A stretch of 64,000 nt of DNA from assembly GCA_036971475.1 (NCBI GenBank), contig JBAIZL010000005.1, positions 163,232,886 through 163,296,885 of the forward strand, in the 5' to 3' direction. Numbering within the stretch: the first letter of the stretch is position 1; each line of letters opens with the position of its first letter. The notes under the pieces are model-generated. The model saw nothing but the letters and a program-made list of their open reading frames with translations, had not been told where the DNA came from and did not search any database. The position numbers and the translations under genes were made by a program. This DNA comes from Prosapia bicincta. Taxonomy: Eukaryota; Arthropoda; Insecta; Hemiptera; Cercopidae. Of this stretch, positions 34,103-45,736 are shown piece by piece.

Positions 34103-35619
34103 TTTGGATGTAACTGAATTGGTTAGTAAATTGTAAAGCTTGAATTCTTGTAGTAATTATATTAACGTAATACTATTTTAAATCATCAAAAAAATGACAT
34201 TTTTAATGGATCCTGTAAAACTCATTAATGTTGTTGTAATAATTACTCAAGACCTTATTCACGAAAGCAGCTCATTATTCATATTTGTCTTTAATACCTA
34301 AAGTGCTGTAGTGCATATAATCCACTACAGTAGCCGTCATCCATGTCATGTCAATGAAGAAAGTTTCACATGAATATGTGTTTGTTTAATTTTGTCCCAT
34401 ATTTGATTTCCATTGGATACAAATTACTAAATAGAAAGCGATTTAAAAATATTATTTAATTAACAATAAGATATTTAAGTATTTTTAATGGGATTAACTC
34501 TATAAGAAACAATTTTTATACTGAATTTCAAAATGGATTTGAATCTAAATAAAGTAAAGAAGCCATAAAATTTTAAATCAAAATACATATTTAAAGTAGA
34601 TTTTTGCCTGATAATCTCCTTTTATTTATCTGGTATATTCTTAGTGCAGAATGAGAATCGACGCACTGGTGTATGCAACGTAAGTATACAGTATCTGTAA
34701 TGCAATCAAATCTCAAAACGCAAGACAATTCCCTGAAAGCTTTTCAATGGAAAAGCTTTTTCTTACAGAAAATTCCCAGAGCACGCATCTGGCACAACCA
34801 AGATGTAACCGCGTTGTAAGTCTACATAGTGCTCATGCGCAGCGCTCATGCATACGTATTTTGTATGTTAAATAAGTAAATTTCCGTAATAATACCAAAT
34901 GTGTTAAAACCACATCTTAAAGGTTTCTCAGGCATTTATATTAAAGGCATTTTCTGGAAGAAATGACCACATTGAAAACATGAGAACAACACAGACAAAT
35001 GTGCTCAAATTGAGACATGTTATTTGAAGGAGTCAATAGAAGTAAAGAAAAATGGCATATTAGAAAATAGGATTTTTCATCTCTGTATCAAAGTTATTGT
35101 AAGTAACAGTTGAGGAAAACGATAATTTCTCTATCTCAAATGTAGAGCAAAGAAAAATCTTTTTTAACTGATTTCCCATTTTTCTAATTTAGTTTCAAGT
35201 TTATCCACCAGGAGTGTGCTTTTCATTATAATATATTTATGGGTTTGGAATCAGCTGGTTACCAGTTTAGTCGTTAACAATCGCAACAAATACTACATTT
35301 TTCTATGATATTTACATGTTTGAAATCTAATTATATGGTTGTAAAACTGGTTATTATGATGATAAATGTTGAACATTTCAGTTATATGTTACATAATTAA
35401 TAGGTAACCAGAAAAAAGTATGTGAATTCTAATTCGAATAAAAATTGGTGTGTTTCAAGAACGACACTTTTTAGGAAAATTACAAATTAAAACTTTTTGT
35501 TTATGATTTCGAAATATAAACAAGAATTAAACAAAACAAAATTATATACTAATTAAAATATTAAATCTCTTTGATTATGAAGTCAACCAATTTCAACAAT
35601 AGTACAATTTATGAATTGT

Positions 35620-35621
<2 letters not shown>

Positions 35622-35673
<52 letters not shown>

Positions 35674-35950
35674 ATAAATTTAAAATATTTCAAACACAAG
35701 AATACTTTTAATGAATATATTTATTCAAAGCTTTTCGCCGATAAAAAGTATCAGCATCTTCAGGAAAAATAATTATCTAATAAAAAATCATTATCATAAT
35801 TATCATTTTATTAGATAATTATTTTTCCTGAAGATGCTGATACTTTTTTATCGGCGAAAAGCTTTGAATAAATATATTCATTAAAAGTATTCTTGTGTTT
35901 GAAATATTTTAAATTTATTAACTATATATACAAGAAAACATATCACCATA

Positions 35951-36003
<53 letters not shown>
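35622..36003. repeat. Long hairpin (251 bp) flanked by (TA)n on both sides
   Basis: 35671-35786 and 35806-35921 are almost perfect inverse copies around a ~20-bp AT-rich spacer. (TA)n tracts occupy 35622-35670 and about 35958-36003. Each arm holds CCTGAAGATGCTGATAC..TATCGGCGAAAAGC, a layout similar to a hammerhead ribozyme core. It is absent from copy R-A, so it is an insertion. Class: foldback or MITE-like, possibly derived from two inverted retroelement tails. Confidence 0.85.
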
Positions 36004-36005
<2 letters not shown>

Positions 36006-38838
36006 ATATTTACTAGTAAGGTTGTTCCATTAATTAAATATATTATACGTAGTACGAATCTAAAAATTGGTATTTGAAAAATGGAATTTATAACACCACG
36101 TGGCTTAATCACTTTATAATAGTCGGATGGTAAAACAAAATTTAGGATTTTCACTATTTGACCGGCCTAAACTCTTATAAACATAAAAATTTATTTGTAT
36201 GAATTTAATTTTGAAGTGAAAGATGTAGCAAATCATTTTATTACTTAGCTGGAAAACGTATGTAGAGTTGATCGTTTCTGTTTGCTTCTTCCGCCATGTT
36301 CCTGTTTAGATCGCCCTGGACGTAATTAATTAGATTATTTAAAGCAAATAAAAAATAAAACTTTAAGAAGTCATTTTAAATGATTGAAATACAAAAATTG
36401 TAACTAAATAGGGTTTCCGTTTTAAAATAAACTTCTATGGATTATATTTCCATAAGCATCTCTCCCCTGAATTTAATGCATTCGGAAAGACCTCTCGCTC
36501 GAAAAGCTCATGGTTAAGTGGGGCAATATTTATAGTTACACGGCAACTATGAACCTTCAGCGCATCCCTCGGTACATCTCACCTAGGCCTTGATAAGTGT
36601 TTGATGGCTTATAGAAATCTGATATCTCTACCATTTTTTATATATACATATTATTAATGAATAAATTCACAAATTGTTTTACTTTCAAGTAACTGCCGAT
36701 TTGTTTTTGAATGCTGGTAAATAATATTAATAATATTTTATGGACTTAAATAATGTTTCAAGGTCTACATTAACAAAGTCACTATTGTGATCCATTTTAT
36801 TTTCGTTATTATTAACAGTTGAAAACCTTCTCACACTTAAGCAGGCACTACCTTCTTAACTACATCTCACACAACGTGGCTTTATTTTCCTGGACTTTTT
36901 CTTTATATTGTTTTTTATAAATGTCTTTGTTTTGAGTAAGGTCGTTTTTGCAATCCGCTCTATGAATGACGTGGTTGTCAAAAATTTTGATATTGGTTTA
37001 GTTTTTGCTTTCAATTATGATGAAACCTTTCATTTAAATAGGATGGGTTGTTGGGGCCACTTGAGCCAGTTTATCTTCTTTAACACTGGTTGCATGTGGA
37101 ATTTCGGATCCTAGTAAAAAATTTCTTTCATTTGGTGGGACGTTTGTTTCGTATGGAGGGATAAAAAACGGTACGTTATACTTAGTAAGAACTGGAGCTT
37201 TTCGATATTTTTAGTTTTACAGTCAATACATTTGAAACTACGTAAAATAAACGTGACAGTGTATCTTGAACAATATTCTAATTTGCTTAAGACTAGTTAC
37301 ATAGTAATCTCTCCTAGCATACAGAATGGCGCAGGGCTGATATTTTGGCCATAAAGTGTAGGAAACTGTGAAGGAGGGCGATTTCGGGGGTGTGAGAGTA
37401 GCGTCTGTACTAAAAACATTTTTACATGTATAGTAAACCTCAGAAATCTATTGAGAAGAGTTGGGAAGTGGTTAGATAAGTTACTGAAACTAACTGTAAT
37501 CCATTACCAGCAAATAACATCACTGGATGTGTCCAGACCATAAAAGAAATGGGTGTTATTCGTTATACATAGATATTCATCCATTGTTAAATAATTTTAA
37601 ATGATGTGGAATATTATTCATTGCCTTAAAGTTTACACTAATATTGATTATAAAATTGATTGAAATTGTATTGCAATAATTATAAAACTCAATATAAAAA
37701 TTATAAAGAATGTAATTTATTTTTACATCATTCGATTTGTTTAAATGGTTTCATGAAATATAGGCAGCACTTCATAATTAGATTAGATAACATACCATAA
37801 AATAAATTGTATAAGGAACTTTGTTTTCTTATTAATATACGTTTTTATTTAGTTAACAATAATAGTAAAAATTGTCCATACAAAAATGTCAAATTAGGAT
37901 AAAATTGTCACTTCGCATTATTTTACTATCTCTAAATTAGAATAGTTAAATTAAAAATTAAAATTATAAGTAAAAACAAAATAGTTTTAATGAATCTAAT
38001 GTTAAATAGGTATATTGGATAGGTTAAAACTAAAAGCTATTTAGTTAGAACACACAGTTTACATATTCAGATTACTCCGGACATATGATTAGAGGGATTT
38101 GCATGTCCGGTAGCGTAACACTGAAACCATTTAAATAAGTAGATTCTAATAGACAGTAACGTCCAACTTTAAAATTTCCACGCATTATAATGAGTTCCAA
38201 TTATTATATAGTTGCAAGTAAAATCTCATCCACTGTTTACTCACAAAGGTTTAGAAGAGTGACGTCACAAATGGCAGAAGTGTACAATAAAACACTGCCC
38301 GTACGTTTTGTATAGTCCTGCGAGAGTCGTGAACCTAGATGTTATCGTCCTTTATTGAGACGATTCTCTGTAGGTCTTAGTTCAAGGAAAGCTTAATGTG
38401 TGAATACAGAGTGCCTTATTTAAGGTAAAGAAATGACATTACTTTATGTGTCATTACTCATGTAGAAATATTTTCCTTCTGTGGAACCTAAGAGTTTCGG
38501 TGTTGTCTATCATGGAGGGATTTTTACTTTTTTTACGCGCGGTGTTGGCTAGTGGTAGTAATAGAAAACTATTGTTCTAACATTTTCAGCCATATCCTCC
38601 GTCATACATCTTTTCTCCTTTCAGGGACATTTTTTGTATGTCCTAGGACTTTCATTTCCAAGTTACTTACGTTTCTTAACTTTACGGGATTTACCTTCTT
38701 TGTCTTTTCCGTTCTTCTGAACACTTCAATATTAACGTTATGGCCCATTCAATAGACCCTCAGTCATCATCTCTAGACATCAACAGGTTAGTCTTGACTT
38801 CTGTTCCTCCATTCTGTTAATGAGGACCCAGAAACGTA

Positions 38839-39323
38839 AGTAAAACCGACCCCACTTTGGCAAAACTACCCCTAACTCGGCCTGTACGTAACCTAGGACT
38901 ATAGGGGTAGTTTTGGATGATGCAGGCGGCCGCCGCGGCCTTGATCGTAGCCTTGGGGGTGGGTTCGACCACGTTTAGAGGGGTGGGGGGTAGTTTTTGA
39001 GAAACAAATATTATATTCCCACTGACCTAAGCTAGCCAAATTGCATCCAAATTGCCATTGGGTAGATTCGGGGTGGGGGGTAGTTTTCGAAAAAAATTTG
39101 GAAAATTGCTTGACTGATAGGGTGAGTCTAGAGTGCATTATCGCTACGGTTGGGGGTAGTTTCACCTAGGGGTAGTTTTTAAATAAAATATGAAATTGCC
39201 AAAAATCGATCGGATTGATCAACAGACAGTACGGGATATGTGAAGAGTCCAGTATGGACTGCTGCGGGGGTGGTTCACCTAGGGGTAGTTTTTAAATAAA
39301 ATATGAAATTGCCAAAAATCGAT
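38839..39323 (+). repeat. Left terminal inverted repeat of the foldback element
   Basis: It starts AGTAAAACCGACCCCACTTT and contains GGCGGCCGCCGCGGCC, GGGGTGGGGGGTAGTTTT blocks and, at its inner end, two copies of AAATATGAAATTGCCAAAAA. Its inverse is at 50158-50696. Confidence 0.85.
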
Positions 39324-39479
39324 GGTGGCAAGCCAAACAGTTAATCCTATACAAATGGTATGACCGTTAAACATAATGTTAGACACCATCTTGACCGACA
39401 TTTTGTTTGACGTCATTTGCTGCGGTTATGCTGATAAATTCAGAGTGTGCTATCGCGGTCGGGTGCTGGCGATTAACAA

Positions 39480-40060
39480 TATTACTGTAAAGGTTTTAAA
39501 CAAGCATTTATTTGTCGAGCTCTGTGTGTATGATCTACACCTGTAATGAAGTGTATAATGATATCAACACTACATATTGACTTAACACACTATGTAGACC
39601 TGTGTACCGTATCATGCATATCGGCTTAATACAGGCTATGTGTAGATTTACAGGTATATCGACTTAACACAATATGTAGGACTATGTGGGTTAACATCCA
39701 TATAAACTTAATACAGGATGTACGCAGGGTAGAGTGCATCTTGGCCTAATACAGGGTGTAGACCTAATTAGGGTATGTCTTGCATATGTCTTAATACAGG
39801 ATGTATGTAGGTTTACATGATAATTGGATTAACACGGTATGTGTTGCTATGTAGCTTTACGTACATATTGGCTTAATACCGGAGGAATGTAGGTTAACAT
39901 GCATATTTTCTAAACACAGTATGTAGGGCTATGTAGGGCTATGTAGGGTAACATCCATATTGTCTTATTTCAGGAGGAATGTAGGTTTACACGCTTATTG
40001 GTTTAACACAGGATGTAGAGTAACGCACATAATGGTTTAATACAGGATGTATACTATTGA
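39480..40060 (+). repeat. Degenerate ~35-bp array, 'ATGTAGG..CATATTGGCTTAATACAGG' type
   Basis: Units vary around ATGTAGGTTTACATGCATAT plus GGCTTAATACAGG. The same family reappears at 42370-42490 and 47850-48300, that is, on both sides of the Jockey insertion. Confidence 0.8.
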
Positions 40061-40079
40061 GATTGGGCAAGCATTGATA

Positions 40080-40530
40080 GCTGTTTTACCACTCCAAACT
40101 GGCTTTACCTATGGTCTTGCTTTACCTAAAGATGACTCCAAGGTGGCTTTACCTAAGACCTGACTTCAGGATGGTTTTAACCTAAGGCCTATCTCCAGGG
40201 TGATTTAACTAATGCCTTTCTCCAGGGTGGCTATACCAAAGGCCCTACTCCAAGGTAGCTTTACCTACGACCTGACTACAAGGTAGCTTTACCTACGACC
40301 TGACTACAAGGTAGCTTTACCTAAGGTCTGATTCCAGAGAGGATTTACCTGAGACCTGGCCTCAAGCATAACTTCACCCAAGGCCCGACTCTAAGCTGGC
40401 TTTACCTATGGCTTGACACAGGGGTTGCTTTAACCAGGGTAACTCCAAGGTAGCTTTACCTACGACCTGACTCGACGGTGTCTTTACCTATGGCCTGACT
40501 CCAGGGTAGCTTTACCTAAGATTAGATGGA
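40080..40530 (+). repeat. Degenerate ~28-bp array, 'GGCTTTACCTAAGGCCTGACTCCAGGGT' type
   Basis: About 16 units around GGCTTTACCTAAGGCCTGAC plus TCCAGGGT. A second array of the same motif, in the same orientation, lies at 48860-50040, so these inner arrays are direct copies although the ends of the element are inverted. Confidence 0.85.
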
Positions 40531-41000
40531 GGTACTCGCCTTAGTCAGTATATTGTAACTGATACAACATACCTAAACAATATATGTAGAGCCCAGATCA
40601 TAAAGGCCTTGACGGTTTCTGAATAGCTATTTTGGTATGTGTTGATAGCTATAATTATGTCTAAGGCCTAAAGCTTTTGCCAGTGCCATCACTAACCATA
40701 ACCCATTTGACCTCGGTGTAGATGTTGGTTGATTAGCGTAACTTTTTCAACGTTGATTAGCTGAAACGTTGAGCTAGCCTTCACCAACCGTAGCCTATTT
40801 GAACTTGGTGTAAATGTAAATGTTGTTCGTTTAAACTTCGCGTATGTTGGTCGGTTAAACTTAGCGTAAGACAGTTGTTTAGTTGAAACGTTGGTTATTT
40901 GATATAGCCTGCACTGGCCATAGCCCGTTTGAACACGGTATCAACATAGCCGCCATCTTGTTCTCCGCCCTGGATGACGTCATATTCGATCCTAAGTTGT
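40531..41000 (+). repeat. Loose ~90-110 bp repeats
   Basis: Two or three diverged copies of ACCATAACCCATTTGACCTC, GGTGTAGATGTTGGTTGATTA and GCGTAACTT are visible. Confidence 0.5.
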
Positions 41001-42370
41001 GCATCTGATACTATGTGTTACCTTATATCACGCCACTCAACAGATGCTATGTGTTAGCCCATAGTCAAGCTATACATCGGGTGCTATATGATGAACATTA
41101 GCCAAGCTATGCAATGGATATTATGTGTTACTTTGTATTCAAGCTTCTCATCGGATACTATTTGTTAACCTATAGTCAAGCTATGCATCGGGTACTGTGT
41201 GTTACCCCTAGTCAAGCCATTCATCGGATACTATGTGATACGCATTAGCCTAGCTATGCAACAGGTACTGTGTGTTATCCATTAGCTAAGCTACGCATCG
41301 GATACTGTGTGTTAACCATAGTCAAACTAACCATTAGTTATCCACTAGCCTAGCTATGCTTTGGATACCATGTGTTAACCATTAGTCAATCTATACCTCG
41401 GATACTATGTGCTAGCCCTAGTCAGGCTATGCATCGGGTACTATGTGTTAATCATTAGCCTAGCTATGCAACAGGTACTATTTAATAACCATTAGCCAGA
41501 CTATGCAATGATTATTATGTGTTAGTTTGTAATCAACCTACTCTACGGATACTATGAGATAAACCTTAGTCAATCTACTCATCGGATACTGTTTGTTAAA
41601 CCCTAGTCAGCCCGGGCATCAGATATTTTGTGTTAACTTGTAGTCAATCTATGCATCGGATATTATGTGTTAGTTTGTAATCAACCTACTTATCGGATGC
41701 TATGTGATAATCATAGTCAAGCTATGCTTTGGATACTGTTTGTTAAACCATACTCAAGCTATGCATTGGGTACTACATGATGAACATTAGCCCGGCTATG
41801 CACTGCAGATTATGTGTTGAGCTATAGTCAAGCTACTTATCGGATACTATATGTTAACCCATAGTTAAAAATAACTATTAGTTAACCATTAGCCCAGCTA
41901 TGCATCGGATACTTTATGTTGGTCATTAGCCAAGCTATGCATTGGATGTGTTAACCATTAGTCAGGCTACAGATCGGATAATATGTGATATTCCATAGCC
42001 AGGATCAGCATCGGCTACTATGTGCTAACCATTAGCGAGGCTATGCACCGGATATTATGTGTTGGGGCATACTATGTGTTAATGATTAGCCAGGCTAGTG
42101 TTTCTTTCCAGCTGACGTTTGAAATGACATGTGTGACTATATATAGACCATACATAATTGAAAAGCCAATTTTGGGGAGTTTATGCTTATTTAGCGAGGC
42201 TATGCACCGCATATTATGTGTTGGGGCATACTATGTGTTAATGATAAGCCAGGCTATGTATCAGGTATTATGTGGGCAAGTCGTAGTCAGGCTACTGTGT
42301 GATAACCATTAGCTAAACTATGCATTGGATATAATGTGTTATAATTTGTAGGCCCTTGTCTTCTTAGCAT
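41001..42370 (+). repeat. Degenerate ~36-bp array, 'CCATTAGCCAAGCTATGCATCGGATACTATGTGTTAA' type
   Basis: About 35-40 units around AGTCAAGCTATGCATCGGAT plus ACTATGTGTTAACC. A ~170-bp segment (TTAGCGAGGCTATGCACCG..) is repeated at 42032 and 42193. Confidence 0.85.
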
Positions 42371-43047
42371 AATATCTATGCAAGCTTACGCACATGTATG
42401 TTTAACGCAGTATGTAGGCCTAACATAGTATATACGCCTATCTATGATAGCATGGATGTTGGCTTAGCGTAGTATTTTTATAGGTTTACACGCATATTTT
42501 TTTTTTTTTTTTTTTTTTTTTTCCCCTCCCCCCGGGTCTGAGCCCCCAAAGCCCGCTCAGCCCTCGTGGCAGCCAACCTCTAGCGAGCTGCCTCCGTCTC
42601 ACATGCGCATGCGGTTAGTATCCCTAACGCGCGTGAAGGATTCAGGAAGACTGTCCATGTACCAAGCTGATGAGCTCTTTCCATGGAAAATCAGGAGATA
42701 GTGAAATGAAACAGAACGTTAAGTGTCGCGTAAGGGCGGGATGAAAAAAACCTGCCAAGAAATAACCCTGACAGGAAAAATCCCGCGATAGATCATGCAG
42801 GAACCCTGGGGGCTAGGTTGCCTTATTCTATAGGTTAGGGATAGGTAATACCTTTACATATACCTTGTTAGTGAGGCTATGTTGTGGGAGTTTGCGTGCA
42901 CTTCTTCTTCTGCAGCCTACTCGAAACTGAAATGTGCATGCAATTAAAATTAGTGCGTCCGTTGGGGCGTTTCTGCGTCCCTTTGGATGTGCCCCCGCTT
43001 CATCTGAAACAAAGCAGGTCCGTTAGTTCATGCACTGAGTGTAGTGT

Positions 43048-45736
43048 TTATGTAGTTTCCCGAACGCACAGAATGGACAGCGGCCGTCTATGCCTATCGT
43101 GTGTGGAGTCGTATCTACCCAGTGAGGAGATTAGTGTTGATGTAGTGTGTGCGTGAGCCTGTTTGTAGAACCTAAGTGCTAAGTGTCGGATGTGTTGTTG
43201 TAAGAAAGGCACTTTCAAGTCTGTGTGTAGTATGGCTAGCCTTGTGCATCTAGGTGCCTTCGTGATTATTCTCAAAACTTTGTTCTGGAATAACTGGAGT
43301 CTGCGTGTGCGTGTATTGCCTGCGTGGCCCCAGACGGGTGAGGCGTAAGTGATAATGCTTCGCAACATGGTCACGTAAATTGTGGTGGCCGCCCGCACCA
43401 CCGTAATGAAAGCGGGCTTGTACGGTTAAGCATAGGGTACAGTTGTTTCAGTCTGATTGTTGCTTTTTTTAATGTGTGGTCTATGTGAGGTCCCCAGGTC
43501 AGGGCCCGGTCCAGAATGACACCGAGGTACTTAGCCTGGGTCCCCCAGTGAATGTTTTCGCCTAATAATGTTAGTGGGGTTTCAAGTTTGTGTTTGGTCC
43601 GTTTGGAGAGCAAGAGCGCCTGGCACTTGGCCACATTGACTTTTACCCTCCAGTGTCTCAGCCATGTTTCGAGTGTTGTGAGGTGTTCCTGGAGTCTTGT
43701 ATGTATCATAAGGGGTTTCCAGGACTGAGCGGATAACGCGGTGTCATCTGCAAATATAGCCACCTGAGTGTTTGGTGTTGTTGGTATGTCGTTGATGTAG
43801 ACGTTGAACAGTACGGGACCAATGATTGAGCCCTGTGGGACTCCCGCCCGTATAGTTCTCAGTGTTGATTGTGATTGATCTACATCAACCCTAAATTTGC
43901 GATGGGACAAGTATGACCTAATCAGATGTATCAACCCGTCTGGGAAGCCATAGGTTTGTAGTTTATGAACAAGGCCGTTGTGCCACACCCTGTCAAAGGC
44001 TTTCTCGATGTCCAGGAAAACAATCCCGGTTGAGCGGTTTTCGTTGAACCCCCTGGTCGCGTGTTCAACTACTCTCATCAGCTGATGCGTGGCCGAGTGT
44101 TTGGTCCTGAAGCCGAATTGCTCCGGCCGCAGTATGTTGTGTGTGTGTAGGTGCTTGTTGATCCTCTGGAGCAGTATTTTTTCAAATACTTTGCCCATTG
44201 TATTCAACAAGCTGATAGGCCTGTACGAGTCAGCTTTGTTTTTGTCTTTTCCCGGTTTGGGGAAAACCAATATTTTGGCCTCCTTCCAAGCTTCCGGGAA
44301 ATGTTGTGTTCGGAGGATAGCATTGTATATGTTCGTTAGGTACGTTATTGCTTTCTCCGTGAGGTTTTTAAGAGTTGTGTTGGTTATGGTGTCTGGCCCA
44401 GGAGCCTTTTTTGTGCTTGTTTGTGAGATTGCCCACACTGTTTCCATGGCCGTGGTTTCAGTGTTTGGTTGGAATGTTGGTGAGTAGGCAAACTGTGTTG
44501 TCTCTAAGTCTATTTGGGTAGTGAGTGCCGCATCAGCTGGATGATCGTTCGGTTGGAACGTAGCTTCCAGGGTATCTACAAACAGATTCACCTTGTCCGC
44601 CGGGTCGCTTACCTGTCCGTTAGGGCCAATAAGAGGGGGATAGCGCACTGGCTCTCGAGTGAAGTGTTTGACCAGTGGCCAGACCGGGGTGTCTGATGTG
44701 TTCAGTGTCGCCAGGTGTGCTTGGAAGCCATCGACTCTAAATTGTATTAGTTCTTTCCTAATTTGCCTTTTTAGGCGGTTTAGTGTTGTGTGCGGTACGC
44801 ATCGGTTTACTCCTAGTTGCAATGCCCGCCTGAGCCTGTTTCTCCGGGTGATGAGCGCTAGTATGTGCCTTGGAATGTATACGTGGTGTCGGGGCTGACA
44901 TTTAACTGGTACCGCAATGTCTATTGCGGCCCTAATCGCCGCCGTAAGGCTACCGACGGCTGTGTCTATGTCGTGTGGGGTGTTGACATCGAGGCAAGCG
45001 GGCAGTGAAATATCCAGCTGCGACCGGAATAAATCCCAGTCCGCCAGTCGGTAGTTCAATACCCTGCGTGATTCCTTACAAAGAGGGCTCCCTGGTGCCG
45101 TCATTATCACAGGATAGTGATCCGAGTTCAGATCCCTATCCACGCGAAGCTCAGGCGAGAGGAGTAGCCCCTTCGCAATTGCCACGTCCAGGATGTCTTC
45201 AGAGTGTCTAGTGCTGTAATGTGTTGGTTCTGAGGGGGCCAGCAGTATAGCTGTGGCTGATTGTATGTATCGGTGTAGATGCTGGCCACCAGTGTTTGAA
45301 ACTCTGCAGCCCCAGCTAGTGTGTTTAGAGTTAAGATCCCCGGCGATGATTACCCTATTTGAGGACTGAAGGAGGACATCTATGTCGCGAGTGTAGTCTT
45401 GTTTACCCGGGGGTGGTACGCTGCAATCAGTGTTGTCAGGTTTCCGTTGAGCTCGAGCTTGATAGCTGTCGCTTCAACGCGTGTAAGGGCGGGCAAAAGA
45501 AATTCATGATGCTTTATTTCTTTGTTAATTATTATGGCCGTACCGCCGCGGCTGGCATGTGTTCTATCTGTGCGGTAAACTTTAAAGTTGGGCATAGTGA
45601 GTTTATCTTGGGGTTTTAAGTGTGTCTCTGTGATTAGTGCTACTTTGAAATTATTTCGCTGCATATAGTGCAGCAACTCTAGTTTTTTATTTTTAACGCC
45701 GTTGGCATTCCAGAACATGACTGGCAACCTAACCAT
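43048..45736 (-). pseudogene. Jockey ORF2: AP endonuclease and reverse transcriptase (two frameshifts)
   Basis: It starts MVRLPVMFWNANGV at 45736, overlapping the ORF1 stop by 8 nt (ATGGTTAG), typical of Jockey. The endonuclease shows WNANG, ITETHL and AAYHP; then the frame breaks in a G5 run (45409-45413 on the + strand), where one more G would restore it. It resumes as VIIAGDLNSKHTSWG and runs through an open 604-codon stretch (45185-43371) with KKAPGPDTITN, LRPEQFGFR, IVFLDIEKAFDRVWH, AGVPQGSIIGPVLFNVYIND, FADDTAL (catalytic Asp pair intact, residues 480-481 of that stretch) and LGVILDRALTW. A second shift near 43395 moves it to the frame reading RSIITYASPVWGHA and LRIITKAPRCTR, ending at 43048. 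There is no RNase H, as expected for Jockey. The order of domains is complete. Confidence 0.92.

Larger units (their letters stand above)
32400..38838 (+). repeat. Repeat R, copy R-B (left part, carrying insertions)
   Basis: Collinear with R-A, but expanded by a piggyBac derivative (33101-34102) and ~1.4 kb of extra sequence around the hairpin (35.3-36.8 kb). It is broken at 38838 by the foldback element and resumes near 50697. The block at 38240-38430 is especially similar to 26405-26590. Confidence 0.75.

Noticed and set aside
38899..39165. 88-codon minus-strand frame and its inverse near 50317-50743
   Set aside because: It is TIR sequence of the foldback element. The frame is present in both ends but broken differently and shows no domain.
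41001..42370. CRISPR-like regular spacing of repeats
   Set aside because: Units are directly adjacent, degenerate and lack unique spacers; the context is eukaryotic satellite DNA.
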